A DNA stretch of 64,000 nucleotides from Leucobacter muris (GCF_004028235.1 NZ_CP035037.1:2418001-2482000); one strand, 5' to 3'; shown: positions 48,996-58,483, counted from the stretch's first letter. Notes: a model not told the origin generated them from the letters alone. A program made the numbers and translations.

Positions 48996-50722
48996 CGCCG
49001 CTCCTTCCGAATGCGCCTGCCGGGCCGCCGCAGCCACCCGCCCGTCTTCTGAGGATCGCCGAGATCGGTCTCGACGTCGTCCGGCACGAGCGGCAGCGGC
49101 GACATGAAGCTCGTGATGGCGTCGCCCCGCGGCAGAGTGAGCCTGAAGTTCGATCCCTCCCCCGGCCTCGACCAGGCCTCGAGGATGCCGCCGTGCACCG
49201 CGGCGTCCTCCTGCGCGATCGCGAGCCCGAGGCCCGTGCCGCCGAGGGTGCGCTTGCGCGAGGGATACGCGCGCCAGAACCGGTCGAACACGTGCTCGAC
49301 GTCCTCGGGTCTCATGCCCACTCCCCAGTCGCGCACCGCGATCGAGATCGCTGCCGCGTTCGAGTCGATCGTCACCACGATCGGCCGCCCCTCGCCGTGC
49401 TCGATCGCGTTGCCGACGAGGTTCGACACGATGCGGCGGATGCGGCGGGCGTCGACCTCGACGGGCGCGTAGCCTCCCAGCGGGCGCACCTCGATGAGAC
49501 TCTCCGACAGGGGCTGCAGCCCGTCGACGACCTCGTGCGCGAGCGAGACGAGATTGCTCGGCTCGGTGTCGAGGGTCACCCGCCCCGCGTCGTAGCGCGA
49601 GATCTCGAGCAGATCGCCGAGCAGCGACTCGAAGCGCTCCACCTGCGCGCCGAGCACCTCGACGGCGCGCTGCTGGCCGGGGCCGAGGCCCTCGGCGCCG
49701 CCCTGCAGCACCTCGCTCGCGAGCCTGATCGTGGTGAGCGGGGTGCGCAGCTCGTGCGACACGTCCGACACGAAGCGCTGCTGCATCTCCGAGAGGTGGT
49801 CGAGTTCGTGGATGCGGGCCTGCAGCGTGTCGGCCATGTCGTTGAAGCCGTCCGAGAGCGCGTCGAAGTGCTCGTCGTTCTGCCAGGGCATGCGGGCGTC
49901 GCTCTCGCCTGCCGCAAGGCGGCGGCTCGTGTCGGCGGCGGCGCGGATCGGTCGGAACACGATGCGTGACATGATCCACACCAGGATGCCGATGAACGCC
50001 ATCATCGCCGCCGCGGTGATCAGCAGCGTGCGCTGCACGAAGCTCAATGTGTCCTGCGTGTCGGCGAGGTTGTAGCCGATGAAGAGGTCGTAGCTGCCCG
50101 CCTCGGCGGGGAACACGAGGGTGGATCCGACGACGATGCCCGCGGACTGCGAACCGTCGTCGCCGTGGAAGGTCACGGCCTGCCAGTGCTGGGGCGGGCT
50201 TCCGTCGCCGACGGCCCTGCTGAGGTCGGCGCTCACCGCCTCGCGCAGCATGACGCTCGTCGCCGCCGAGGGCGGCGCCTCGGGGTACGCGGGCTGCCCG
50301 GGCTGCCGGCGCAGATACACGAGCTGGCTCGCCGACGTGTCCTGCACGGTTCTGCGCACCGAGGCGGCGAGCTGCACGAGCCCGCCGCGATCCGAGGCAT
50401 CGGAGGCGTCGATCTGGCGCTGCGCCGCGAGCGTGGCGCGCGCCGAATCCTGCAGGGCCTGATCTCGACGCGACGAGTAGAGATCATCGCTGATGCTCGT
50501 CAGGATGAACACGCCGGCCACGAAGATGATGAAGCCCGTCACCATGCCCGTGATGGTCATGGTGCGCAGCATGAGCGAGCGCCGCCAGCGCGCCCGGAAG
50601 GGGCCGAGCACCGGCTGCGTCAGCTTGACCCAGCGGAGTCGCAGGCGCCGCAGCGCGATCCCCGGGCGCGACCGTCCCCGGGGCGGTCGCCCCCGGTGCG
50701 CTCGGAGGGTGGGCACGGGCAC
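48992..50722 (-). CDS. mtrB: Sensor histidine kinase MtrB
   Basis: The 576-residue kinase starts at GTG 50722, 2 bp after the mtrA stop. It has two membrane helices (first near residues 40-62; second about 225-250) around a large extracytoplasmic sensor domain, then HAMP (FRPIRAAADTSRRLAAGESD), the H-box FVSDVSHELRTPLTTIRLA, N-box NLVGNAIEHGEG, G1 RDWGVGMR and G2 GGTGLGLAIA. It senses cell-wall or division state and phosphorylates MtrA. The stop overlaps the lpqB start by ATGA. Confidence 0.94.
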   Translation of the reverse strand: MPVPTLRAHRGRPPRGRSRPGIALRRLRLRWVKLTQPVLGPFRARWRRSLMLRTMTITGMVTGFIIFVAGVFILTSISDDLYSSRRDQALQDSARATLAAQRQIDASDASDRGGLVQLAASVRRTVQDTSASQLVYLRRQPGQPAYPEAPPSAATSVMLREAVSADLSRAVGDGSPPQHWQAVTFHGDDGSQSAGIVVGSTLVFPAEAGSYDLFIGYNLADTQDTLSFVQRTLLITAAAMMAFIGILVWIMSRIVFRPIRAAADTSRRLAAGESDARMPWQNDEHFDALSDGFNDMADTLQARIHELDHLSEMQQRFVSDVSHELRTPLTTIRLASEVLQGGAEGLGPGQQRAVEVLGAQVERFESLLGDLLEISRYDAGRVTLDTEPSNLVSLAHEVVDGLQPLSESLIEVRPLGGYAPVEVDARRIRRIVSNLVGNAIEHGEGRPIVVTIDSNAAAISIAVRDWGVGMRPEDVEHVFDRFWRAYPSRKRTLGGTGLGLAIAQEDAAVHGGILEAWSRPGEGSNFRLTLPRGDAITSFMSPLPLVPDDVETDLGDPQKTGGWLRRPGRRIRKERR

Positions 50723-50724
50723 CC

Positions 50725-51408
50725 CTATTCGACGGGCGCGCCCGCGCGGTAGCCGACGCCGCGCACGGTCGTGACGATGGTCGGGTGATCGGGATCCTGC
50801 TCGATCTTCGCCCGCAGCCGCTGCACGTGCACGTTGACGAGTCGGGTGTCGGCCTTGTACTGGTAGCCCCACACCTTCTCGAGCAGCACCTCGCGGGTGA
50901 ACACCTGCTGGGGCTTGCGGGCGAGGATCGCGAGCAGGTCGAACTCGAGCGGGGTCAGCGGGATCGGCTGCGAGCCGCGGCGCACCTCGTGGGCCGAGAC
51001 GTCGATCGTGAGGTCGCCGATGCGCAGCGTCTCGACCGCGTCCTGCTGCGGCTCGCGCAGGCGGGCGCGGATTCGGGCGATCAGCTCGGCCGGGTTGAAG
51101 GGCTTGACCACGTAGTCGTCGGCGCCGGCCTCGAGGCCCCTCACCACGTCGCGGGTGTCGGTGCGCGCGGTGAGCATGATGATGGGCGTGCCCGACTCGG
51201 CGCGGATCTTCTCGGCGACCTCGATGCCGTCGAGGCCGGGCAGCATCACGTCGAGCAGCACCAGGTCGGGGCGCATCTCGCGGAACTTCTCGACCGCTTC
51301 GGCGCCGTCGACCGAGAACTCCGTGACGAAGCCCTCGCCCTGCAGCACCATGCCGAGCATCTCGGCCAGGGCCCTGTCATCGTCAACCACCAGGATGCGC
51401 GCGCTCAT
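50725..51408 (-). CDS. mtrA: Response regulator MtrA
   Basis: The 227-residue OmpR-type regulator has pocket ILVVDDDRALAEML, phospho-Asp in LVLLDVMLPGLDG, Lys in DDYVVKPFNPAEL, and the winged helix VWGYQYKADTRLVNVHVQRL, practically diagnostic of MtrA. It controls wall hydrolases, replication and division genes in actinobacteria. The ATG at 51408 is preferred because CATAAT (51416-51421, reverse strand) ends 7 nt before it; an upstream ATG at 51417 would add three residues. It heads mtrA-mtrB-lpqB. Confidence 0.95.
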   Translation of the reverse strand: MSARILVVDDDRALAEMLGMVLQGEGFVTEFSVDGAEAVEKFREMRPDLVLLDVMLPGLDGIEVAEKIRAESGTPIIMLTARTDTRDVVRGLEAGADDYVVKPFNPAELIARIRARLREPQQDAVETLRIGDLTIDVSAHEVRRGSQPIPLTPLEFDLLAILARKPQQVFTREVLLEKVWGYQYKADTRLVNVHVQRLRAKIEQDPDHPTIVTTVRGVGYRAGAPVE

Positions 51409-51415
51409 GTTTCCC

Positions 51416-51421
51416 ATTATG
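51416..51421 (-). promoter_or_regulatory. -10 hexamer of mtrA (leaderless)
   Basis: CATAAT on the reverse strand ends 7 nt before the ATG at 51408. Confidence 0.4.
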
Positions 51422-51465
51422 GCTGCTCAGGCTCCCAGTCGCCGGATTGCGGCGACGCCCGCTGT

Positions 51466-51903
51466 TCAGTAGTGGTCGAAGCGGCCCGGCAGCAGCTCCC
51501 AGGGCTCGCGCCCGAGGTACTCGCAGACCGCCTGGTACACGCAGTGCTCCACGAAGTAGCGCCGGTGCTCGTCGTCCTCGACGTGCAGCCCGCGCGCCCG
51601 CTGGATCGGCATGCGGTACATGATGATCGTGCGCGCCCCCCGGTCGATCGAGTAGAAGAGCGGGAACCGGCTCTCGCCGCGGCCGGTGGGCGCCGTCTGA
51701 AAGCCGATCTGCACCCCGCGCAGCTCGTCGGGGAACTGCGACTGCAGCAGCTCGACCGCGCCTCGCGCATCGATCTCGAAGCGCAGCGCGCGGGCGTTCG
51801 GATCGGCCAGACCGGGGCCGGTGAGCGAAGAGCGCATCGACCGCCGCCCGTGGCGTCGCTGCACCCGCTCGGGGGCTGAGGGCTTGCGCTCGCGACGGAA
51901 CAT
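51466..51903 (-). CDS. Metallopeptidase-family (minimal zincin) protein without a recognisable HExxH
   Basis: The 145-residue protein resembles the small zincin family (PF06262-like) found near whiB2 in actinobacteria. It has FRRERK at the N-terminus, a strand with GVQIGFQTAPTGRGESRFPL, then RTIIMYRMPIQRARGL. In the helix where family members carry HExxH, this sequence reads EHCVYQAVCEYLG, so zinc hydrolase activity seems lost. The ATG at 51903 is preceded by TAGACT 6 nt upstream (leaderless). Family assignment is moderate; it could be a separate, related fold. Confidence 0.5.
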   Translation of the reverse strand: MFRRERKPSAPERVQRRHGRRSMRSSLTGPGLADPNARALRFEIDARGAVELLQSQFPDELRGVQIGFQTAPTGRGESRFPLFYSIDRGARTIIMYRMPIQRARGLHVEDDEHRRYFVEHCVYQAVCEYLGREPWELLPGRFDHY

Positions 51904-51909
51904 GAGCCC

Positions 51910-51915
51910 AGTCTA
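51910..51915 (-). promoter_or_regulatory. -10 hexamer of the zincin-like gene (leaderless)
   Basis: TAGACT on the reverse strand ends 6 nt before the ATG at 51903. Confidence 0.5.
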
Positions 51916-52011
51916 CGCGTGGGCGCACGCCTCGCCGCGCGCCGCGGCCCCGCCCCATCCCAGGCGCGGCGATCGCCTCCCACGACGTATGACCCGGCGG
52001 AAGGCGATCGG

Positions 52012-53409
52012 CTAGCGGGTGTAGACCGTGATCTCGCCGTCGCGGGGGTCCGGGGCGAGGATCGGGTAGCCCGCGATCGTTCCGCCGCTCACATAGCGCA
52101 CGCCCGCGTGCACGGGCACCGAGCTCGTGAGTCGCGCCTCTGCCGGGGCGCGCACCACGGCGGCCGCCCCGGCCGGCAGCTTCTGCTCGCGGGGCTTGCC
52201 GCTGCCGTCGGCGCTCTCGATCACGAGCTCAGCCTCCTCAGAACCGGGGTTGACGACCACCAGCTGCCCGCCGCCCACAACGGGGACCGCTACAGGCAGA
52301 TCGGCAGTCGTGGTCGGCGCGGGCGCGAACCACTCATAGTCGTGCCCGTCCTCGTCGGTCGCCGAGCCGAGCGCGGCCGCGACGACCGGAGCATCGGCCT
52401 CGACGATCACCGCTTCGGCCTCCTCGGGCCAGTGCGGCACGACCAGCTCGCCGACCGCCGAATCGGCGAGTGCGATCTCGCCGAGGTCGACGCTGCGGCC
52501 ATCCGCATCGACGGCGCGCACGCGGGCGGCGCCCTCCTCGCCCGCCGGTGCGAGCGCGCGCACCACCACGGGGAAGTCGTCGCCCTCGCCCGAGTCGCTC
52601 GGGCCGTGCCCGTGGTCGCTCCGGTTGGCGACGCCCGGCAGCACCAGCTGGGTCTCGGGCTCGAGCTGACGGGTCACCGACGACACGGCGAAGGGCGAGA
52701 TGCCCGACGTCTGCCCCACTCCGAGGCTCGCGGTGACCGGCGCGCCCGTGCTGATGACGCGCACGGCGAGCCGCTCGCGCTCCGGGGCGTAGCCGTTCAG
52801 CGAGACGGTCTGCTCGGCACCGGCGGCGACGAGCACGCCCGCCGTCTGCACGGCGTCGACGGGCCCGGCCTCGTCGTAGACGCTGATCTGCACGGTGGCC
52901 GGCACCGATCCGGGGTTGCCCAGGCTGAGCGTCGTGGAGACGCCCAGGGCGGTCGAACCGCCCAGCAGCCACTGTTCGTTCAGCGGTTCGGCGCAGGCGC
53001 TCGCGGCCGCGCCGCTCAGACCCTCGGTGCTCACGGCCTGAATCTGCGCGGCCCCGATCAGCTCCTCCACGGGGGCCGACAGCACGAGGGGCGGCGACTC
53101 GCCGCCCTCGGCCCGCTCGAGGCCCCTCGTCTCGGCGGGCTCCCCGGAGATCACGACACCGGGTGACCCCGTGGGCACGGCGACGCCGGGCCGTGCGGGG
53201 TCGGCTCCCAGCTCGGCGAAGGGGCCGGCGCAGACCAGGTTGCGGGCGGTGTTCTGGGCGCTGTCGACGGTCACCGCGACGGGCTCCCGCTCGACGCCGG
53301 GCAGCTCGACCTGACCGAGCAGCAGCACCGCCGAGGCGCACACGCCCACCACCACGAGACCGGTCGCGGCTCGGGCGCCGCCGCGCAGCATGCGGGAACG
53401 ATCGCTCAT
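52012..53409 (-). CDS. DUF5719 family extracytoplasmic protein
   Basis: The 465-residue protein has one N-terminal membrane helix (GLVVVGVCASAVLLLG, about residues 15-32), which may be a signal anchor. The rest is a beta-rich extracytoplasmic region with repeated strand motifs such as TTLSLGNPGSVPATVQISVY and GQLVVVNPGSEEAELVIES. A His/Asp-rich loop lies around SDHGHGPSDSGEGDD. The family often sits beside a large membrane glycosyltransferase, as here (4-bp overlap with the upstream gene). It is probably involved in cell-envelope glycan assembly; the molecular role is unknown. Confidence 0.75.
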   Translation of the reverse strand: MSDRSRMLRGGARAATGLVVVGVCASAVLLLGQVELPGVEREPVAVTVDSAQNTARNLVCAGPFAELGADPARPGVAVPTGSPGVVISGEPAETRGLERAEGGESPPLVLSAPVEELIGAAQIQAVSTEGLSGAAASACAEPLNEQWLLGGSTALGVSTTLSLGNPGSVPATVQISVYDEAGPVDAVQTAGVLVAAGAEQTVSLNGYAPERERLAVRVISTGAPVTASLGVGQTSGISPFAVSSVTRQLEPETQLVLPGVANRSDHGHGPSDSGEGDDFPVVVRALAPAGEEGAARVRAVDADGRSVDLGEIALADSAVGELVVPHWPEEAEAVIVEADAPVVAAALGSATDEDGHDYEWFAPAPTTTADLPVAVPVVGGGQLVVVNPGSEEAELVIESADGSGKPREQKLPAGAAAVVRAPAEARLTSSVPVHAGVRYVSGGTIAGYPILAPDPRDGEITVYTR

Positions 53410-56400
53410 CGCGGGCCTCCGTTCTCGGGGTGCTCGGGGCTGTCGGCCTCGGGCGCGGGATGCCCAGCTCGGGGGCGCTCGGGTGCGGGATGCTCGGGGT
53501 CGGGGTGTTCGGACGCGGGCAGCCAGCGGGCTGCGGATGCCGTGTCCTCGCTCCCGTGCCGGGCGCCGGGGTCGGGATCGCTCGGCGCCGCCTCCGACGG
53601 GGCCTCCGTCGGAGCGCCCGGTGCGCCCGGGAGCACCGGGGCAGCGCCCGCCGCCGTTCCCGGGGCTGCGGGCGCAGACGTCCCCGCCCGCTTCACGGCT
53701 CGCCGGCTCGGCCGCTTGCGCCGCTCGGGACGGTAGGTCACCTCACCGGTCGGCAGCGCGAGCAGCACCATCCCGAGCAGCACGACGAGCTGGATGCCCC
53801 AGATCGTCTGCCCCGTCAGCGAGGTGCCGCCGAGCCTCGTACCCGCGTCGCCCTGAGCATCGGAGACGGATTCGGGATCCGCGACCCGCCACAGCAGCCC
53901 CTGCTCGGTCAGGCCCGCGCTCGCGAGCGAGGCGTGCTGGTCGAACACGCGCTGCAGCTCGGCCCGCTCGAGGTCGCTGCCGCCGTTCACGAGCAGCACG
54001 AAACCGATGCCCTCGTCCTGCAGCCGCTCGCGCATATCGGGGCCGCCGACGCTGGCGAGCCCGCCGACCACCTCGGCAAGGTCGCGATCGGCCGCCGTCT
54101 CCTCGGGCGAGGCGAGCGACGAGCGGATGCGGTCGAGGCGCGACCCGCTGCCCGTCACCAGCTCGGCGCGCACGCTGTGGGCCGCCTCGGGGGTGAGCAC
54201 GAGGGTGCGCACGTCGGGATCGCTCTCGCCCGCGGCCTGCACGAGCGCGGGCATCTGGGCGCTGGCGGGCACGAAGGGCACACGATTCAACAGCAGGTTG
54301 CCGGCGACGGGCACCACCGCGAGCACCGCCGCCACGAGACCCACCGCCACCACGGGTGCGGCGCCGCGCCGAAGCGTGGTGGCTCCCATCGCCGCGAGGC
54401 TCAGCACCGCGATCCAGTACACGGCCAGCCCCGAACCGGTCCACACGGCGACGCTCTGATCGCCCGTGACGGTGAGGTGCAGCTGCGCCGCCGCGATCGC
54501 GGTCGCCATGCCCAGACCGCCCAGCACCGAGTTCAGCACGGTGATGGCGACGCGGCCCGTGAAGAGCCCGAGCAGGGCGAGCAGAGCGATGGGCGCCATG
54601 AGCACCCCGACGAGCAGCGTGGCGGGCGGCCCGCCGAGACCGATCCCGTCGAGGATGCCGGCCCACCCCTCGAGTCCGAACTCGGGGAAGCCGAGCAGCA
54701 GGTGCCAGGTGGTGCCCGCGTCGAAGGGGGCGACCACACCCGGGTCGCGCAGCAGATCGAGCGGGCGGCCGTTCACGAGCGCGTAGACGATCTTCGGGGC
54801 GAACAGCACCGCCGGCATGAGCGCCGTGGTGAGCACGCGCGCCGCGCCACGCAGAGTCGTGAAGAGCCCCACCACCACCAGCACGAGCGCGGCGGGGATC
54901 AGGATCGGAGCCGCGGCGAGGGCGACGGCGGCGAGCAGCGACGCGGTGCCGGCCCAGCTCCACGACTCGCGGCAGCGGGTCGCCGCGAGCAGCAGCCACG
55001 GCAGCACGATCGCGAGCACGAGGGTGGGCAGCCGCCCCGCATCGAGCGAGCCGAGCAGCACGGGGCTTAGGGCGAAGCCGAGGCTCAGCAGCACGCGCGC
55101 GGCGCGCGACTCGGTGAGCTGGGCGGCCCAGATCCAGGCCCCGAGCGCGGTGAGCGGGATCGCCGCGATCATGAGCAGCACGAGCGCGTGCGAGGGGTTC
55201 CAGAAGGTGAGCGTGCCGAGCAGCGCGAGCACCCAGGTGAACGGGTCGGCGGGCACGCCGCCGAGGGGCCGGGTGTTCCACCACAGCTGGTCGATCTCGC
55301 TCAGGGGCGCGAGACCGCCCCCGGCCAGGCTGGTCTGCGGGAAGGCCCACCAGGTGAGGGCGATCGCGGCGACCGCCGCCGCCGCGAGCACCGCGAGCCC
55401 GCCGCTCGAGATGAAGTGCAGCTCGCGCCTCTGCCGGCCGGAGGACGCGAGGATCGCCTCGCGGTCGATCATGCGGGCGGTGCGCACGCTCTTCGGATCG
55501 ATCCTGAGCTGCCGGATCGCGGGCCACCCGGCCGAAGAGTGCCTGCGGATGCGGCGCCGCGACGCGACGATCGAGTGCGGGCGGAAGAAGACGGCGAACG
55601 CGGCCACGAACTCGCCCAGCATGTAACCGGGCTGCTCGCGGATCAGCGCCCACAGCACCCGCAGCACCGCGTAGACGGGCAGCCCGAGCCACTCGAAGAA
55701 CGCGACCGGCGCGGGGGCGTACGAGATGCGGCGGTGCAGCTGCGAGGTGCGCGCCTGACGGTGCGCGGCGCGCAGCACCGAGCGGCGGCGGTCGAGGTGG
55801 GGGCCGGCCACGCCGCTCTGCGCGAAGCGCACTCGAGAGGCCGGGGCGACCTCGACGCGGTGACCGGCGAGGCGGGCGCGCACGCAGAAGTCGAGCCCGT
55901 CGTCGTACACGGGCAGCGCGGGATCGAAGCCGCCGAGCTGCTCCCAGACGTCGCGGCGCACGAGCATGCCGACGGGGCCCACGCCCAGCACGTCCTGCAT
56001 GTGGTCGTACTGCTGCTGATCGAGCTCCTGCCGACGCAGCGTCCACCGCGAGCCGTAGCGCGTGAGGCTCTGGCCGAGCTCGATGATGCGCTCGGGGTGG
56101 TCCCAGTCGACGAGCTTCGGTCCGGCCACCACCACGGAGGGCGCGCGCTGCACACTGCTGAGGATGTGCTCGAGCGCCTGCGGTTCTGGGCAGGCGTCCT
56201 CGCTGAGCAGCCAGATCCAGTCGTCGACGCCGGCCTCGAGCGGCACGGTCTGCACGCCGCGCGCGACAGCCTGCCCGAACGGGAGCCGCGATGAGAGGCC
56301 GACCACCCGCTCGGCGCCGCTGTGCATGAGCTGCTCGCCGACCCGCTGCGCGCCCCCGTTGTTCACGGCGACGATCGCGGCCGGCGCCACGGTCTGGCCC

Positions 56401-56477
56401 GCGATCCCGGCGATGGTCTGGTCGAGCCACTCTCCGCCCCGCTGGGCGACCAGAATGGCGGTTACTCTCGTACGCAT
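53406..56477 (-). CDS. Large membrane-bound family 2 glycosyltransferase
   Basis: The 1023-residue protein has an N-terminal GT2 domain (about 1-245; AILVAQRGGEWLDQTIAG, WLLSEDACPEP, GPVGMLVRRDVWEQLGGFD, VYDDGLDFCVRARLAG). Then come a linker, about a dozen membrane helices (roughly 360-930), a final membrane helix and a long Pro/Ala/Glu/His-rich cytoplasmic tail. Such enzymes build cell-envelope polysaccharide. It overlaps the DUF5719 gene by 4 bp. A TAGACT hexamer (56487-56492, reverse strand) lies 9 nt before its ATG, so the leader is at most a few bases. Confidence 0.85.
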   Translation of the reverse strand: MRTRVTAILVAQRGGEWLDQTIAGIAGQTVAPAAIVAVNNGGAQRVGEQLMHSGAERVVGLSSRLPFGQAVARGVQTVPLEAGVDDWIWLLSEDACPEPQALEHILSSVQRAPSVVVAGPKLVDWDHPERIIELGQSLTRYGSRWTLRRQELDQQQYDHMQDVLGVGPVGMLVRRDVWEQLGGFDPALPVYDDGLDFCVRARLAGHRVEVAPASRVRFAQSGVAGPHLDRRRSVLRAAHRQARTSQLHRRISYAPAPVAFFEWLGLPVYAVLRVLWALIREQPGYMLGEFVAAFAVFFRPHSIVASRRRIRRHSSAGWPAIRQLRIDPKSVRTARMIDREAILASSGRQRRELHFISSGGLAVLAAAAVAAIALTWWAFPQTSLAGGGLAPLSEIDQLWWNTRPLGGVPADPFTWVLALLGTLTFWNPSHALVLLMIAAIPLTALGAWIWAAQLTESRAARVLLSLGFALSPVLLGSLDAGRLPTLVLAIVLPWLLLAATRCRESWSWAGTASLLAAVALAAAPILIPAALVLVVVGLFTTLRGAARVLTTALMPAVLFAPKIVYALVNGRPLDLLRDPGVVAPFDAGTTWHLLLGFPEFGLEGWAGILDGIGLGGPPATLLVGVLMAPIALLALLGLFTGRVAITVLNSVLGGLGMATAIAAAQLHLTVTGDQSVAVWTGSGLAVYWIAVLSLAAMGATTLRRGAAPVVAVGLVAAVLAVVPVAGNLLLNRVPFVPASAQMPALVQAAGESDPDVRTLVLTPEAAHSVRAELVTGSGSRLDRIRSSLASPEETAADRDLAEVVGGLASVGGPDMRERLQDEGIGFVLLVNGGSDLERAELQRVFDQHASLASAGLTEQGLLWRVADPESVSDAQGDAGTRLGGTSLTGQTIWGIQLVVLLGMVLLALPTGEVTYRPERRKRPSRRAVKRAGTSAPAAPGTAAGAAPVLPGAPGAPTEAPSEAAPSDPDPGARHGSEDTASAARWLPASEHPDPEHPAPERPRAGHPAPEADSPEHPENGGPR

Positions 56478-56586
56478 ATCGCGCTCAGTCTAGGCGCGGA
56501 TCGCCATCGCTCCCTGACGCCATGCCCGGCACGGCACTAAAAGCAGCAGCCGTCGTCGCATCCCGCGAAAGCCCCCGCTCCCGGCG

Positions 56587-56612
56587 GCATGAAAAAAGAA
56601 CCGAGCGAGCGA
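56587..56612 (-). terminator. Weak U-tailed terminator after whiB
   Basis: On the reverse strand CGAG-TCG-CTCG pairs and is followed by a T6 run (plus-strand A6 at 56590-56595). The stem is short. Confidence 0.4.
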
Positions 56613-56639
56613 CTCGATCCCGTGCGTCGGCGAGTGGGC

Positions 56640-56948
56640 TCAGCCGGCTTCGCGGCGCAGCTTGCGGCGCTCGCGCTCGGAGAGGCCGCCCCAGATGCCG
56701 AAGCGCTCGTCGTTCTCGAGGGCGTAGTCGAGGCACTCCGAGCGCACCTCGCAGCTCTCGCAGATGCGCTTCGCCTCGCGGGTCGAGCCGCCCTTCTCGG
56801 GGAAGAAGGCCTCGGGGTCGGTCTGCGCGCAGAGGGCGTCGGTCTGCCAGGCGAGCAGTTCGTCGTCGCTGCGAACCCCCGGCACGCCGAGGAACACGGG
56901 ATCTACGAACCAGTTTCCCGGAACGGGGGTCTGCGACTGATCCGACAC
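56640..56948 (-). CDS. whiB2: WhiB-family iron-sulfur regulator (WhiB2/WhmD type)
   Basis: The 102-residue protein has the four WhiB cysteines (ALCAQTDPEAFFPEKGG, ICESCEVRSECLDYA) and the G(V/I)WGG turn in RFGIWGGLSERERRKLRRE. The 4Fe-4S cluster senses redox or NO and the protein works with the sigma factor. The N-terminal NWFVDP and GVRSDDELLAWQ stretches suit the WhiB2/WhmD group, which regulates septation. The GTG at 56948 has AAAGGAG 5 nt upstream. A good promoter lies 50-80 bp upstream. Confidence 0.88.
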   Translation of the reverse strand: MSDQSQTPVPGNWFVDPVFLGVPGVRSDDELLAWQTDALCAQTDPEAFFPEKGGSTREAKRICESCEVRSECLDYALENDERFGIWGGLSERERRKLRREAG

Positions 56949-56999
56949 TGCCGCTCCTTTCCTCTGCTCCGAGCACCGAGTGTGCGCTGATACCTCACA

Positions 57000-57028
57000 A
57001 TTACATCGGTGTGATTCGTTCAAGTCAA
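57000..57028 (-). promoter_or_regulatory. whiB promoter
   Basis: On the reverse strand TTGACT (-35), a 17-bp spacer and TGTAAT (-10) give the most consensus-like sigma-70-type promoter in the window. The segment around it is unusually AT-rich. Confidence 0.65.
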
Positions 57029-57110
57029 GCCGGGAAGTTTAAACCCTCAAGAACCGCTTGAGGGTCGAAGACACGCCAGCGTGTCGCAAATGTGCTTCGT
57101 CGGGCAAGCC

Positions 57111-57467
57111 CTAACCCCAGATCACGAGCATCCGGTAGACCATCACCGCGACCGCCAGGTGCACGACCGAGAGCACCAGATTGGCCCAGCGGGTGCGATC
57201 CACCAGCGCCCAGAAGCCCGCGCCAGGGGGCAGCAGGAACGCGACGACGAGGTACATCCAGAACTCGAGCGGGTCGCCCGTCGCCGAATTGCCGGTGAAC
57301 GGAGCGACGATCGAGATCACGATCTGAACGAGCAGCAGCAGCGCGACGAGCAGCGTGGCGCCCATCGTGAAGTCGTCCGGGCCCCGCTTGCGCAGGGCCG
57401 CGATCAGGCACAGCGACGCGCCCGCGAGCGCGACCACGATGGTGACGACGGCGTACCAGAGGATCAT
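57111..57467 (-). CDS. Small four-helix membrane protein, unknown function
   Basis: The 118-residue product has four hydrophobic helices (about residues 1-25, 34-58, 68-88, 95-116), beginning with ILWYAVVTIVVALAG. A charged RKRGPDDF turn follows the first helix. The ATG overlaps the truB stop (ATGA), so it is co-translated with truB. No conserved catalytic residues are evident and I do not recognise the family. Confidence 0.65.
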   Translation of the reverse strand: MILWYAVVTIVVALAGASLCLIAALRKRGPDDFTMGATLLVALLLLVQIVISIVAPFTGNSATGDPLEFWMYLVVAFLLPPGAGFWALVDRTRWANLVLSVVHLAVAVMVYRMLVIWG

Positions 57468-58477
57468 GCCGAGCCCTCCCCTTCCCGAACGCCGCCCGGC
57501 GCGCCCGCGTCGGGCGTGGGGAAGTTCGTCACGACCCGCGTGCGCCCCTGCTTCACCTCGACCAGGCCCACCAGACGCCCGTCGGGCGCTACGGCCGCGG
57601 CGAGCTTCGCATCGGGCTGCGTCTCGGGATCCACCTCCACCCGCTTGCCGTGCCCCAGGTCGACGGCCTGCTCGGCGGTCAGCCGCAGCTCGGGGAACAG
57701 CGCCGTCGCCACTTCGGCGGGCTCGGCGAGCGCGCCGATCCGCCCCTCCACCAGCTGCTCCGTGGACGTGACGCCCATCACCGAGAAGGGCCCGACCTCG
57801 GTGCGCCGCAGCCCCGTGAGGTGGCCGCCCACGCCGAGCGCGGAGCCCAGGTCGCGGGCGAGCGCCCTGATGTAGGTGCCCGACGAGCACTGCACGGTGG
57901 CCTCGATGTCGATCACCGGGTGCTCCGCGCCGTCCGCGCCCGTCGCGACGCCGGGGCGCGGCTCGCCGAGCTCGAACGCGTGGACCGTCACCGGGCGCTT
58001 CCGCAGCTCGACCTGCTCGCCCGCCCGCACCCGGTCGTAGGCGCGGCGTCCGTCGACTTTGATCGCGCTCACGGCGCTCGGCGCCTGCTCGATCTCGCCG
58101 GTGAGATCGGCCACGGCAGCCGCGATGCGGGCCGGATCGGCCGCGAGCGACACCACCGCCCCGGGATCGGCGATGCTCAGCGTCTCCCCCTCGCGATCGT
58201 CGGTGACCGTCGCGGACCCGAGACGGATCGTCGCCGTGTAGGTCTTGTCGAGGCCGACCAGGTGGGTGAGCAGCCGGGTCGCGGGGCCCGCGCCGAGCAC
58301 CAGCAGCCCCGTCGCCATCGGGTCGAGCGTGCCCGCGTGCCCCACCTTGCGCGTGCCGAGCGCCCGACGCGCCTTCGCGACGACGTCGTGGCTCGTCCAC
58401 CCCTCCGCCTTGTCGATCAGCAGGATCGCGCCCTGCGGGGGCAGCACGGCGGGAGCACTCCGGGGGTCGTTCGTCAC
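57464..58477 (-). CDS. truB: tRNA pseudouridine-55 synthase TruB
   Basis: The 337-residue enzyme makes pseudouridine 55 in tRNA T loops. Catalytic Asp is in GHAGTLDPMATG, the uridine-binding KTYTATIRLG follows, and DRVRAGEQVELRKR and CSSGTYIRALARDLG complete the TruB signature. A C-terminal extension includes a PUA-like tail. The GTG at 58477 lies 6 nt after TAGGCT (58484-58489), indicating leaderless transcription. It diverges from mutY; a short hairpin (58584-58619) lies between. Confidence 0.94.
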   Translation of the reverse strand: MTNDPRSAPAVLPPQGAILLIDKAEGWTSHDVVAKARRALGTRKVGHAGTLDPMATGLLVLGAGPATRLLTHLVGLDKTYTATIRLGSATVTDDREGETLSIADPGAVVSLAADPARIAAAVADLTGEIEQAPSAVSAIKVDGRRAYDRVRAGEQVELRKRPVTVHAFELGEPRPGVATGADGAEHPVIDIEATVQCSSGTYIRALARDLGSALGVGGHLTGLRRTEVGPFSVMGVTSTEQLVEGRIGALAEPAEVATALFPELRLTAEQAVDLGHGKRVEVDPETQPDAKLAAAVAPDGRLVGLVEVKQGRTRVVTNFPTPDAGAPGGVREGEGSA

Positions 58478-58483
58478 GCCACC

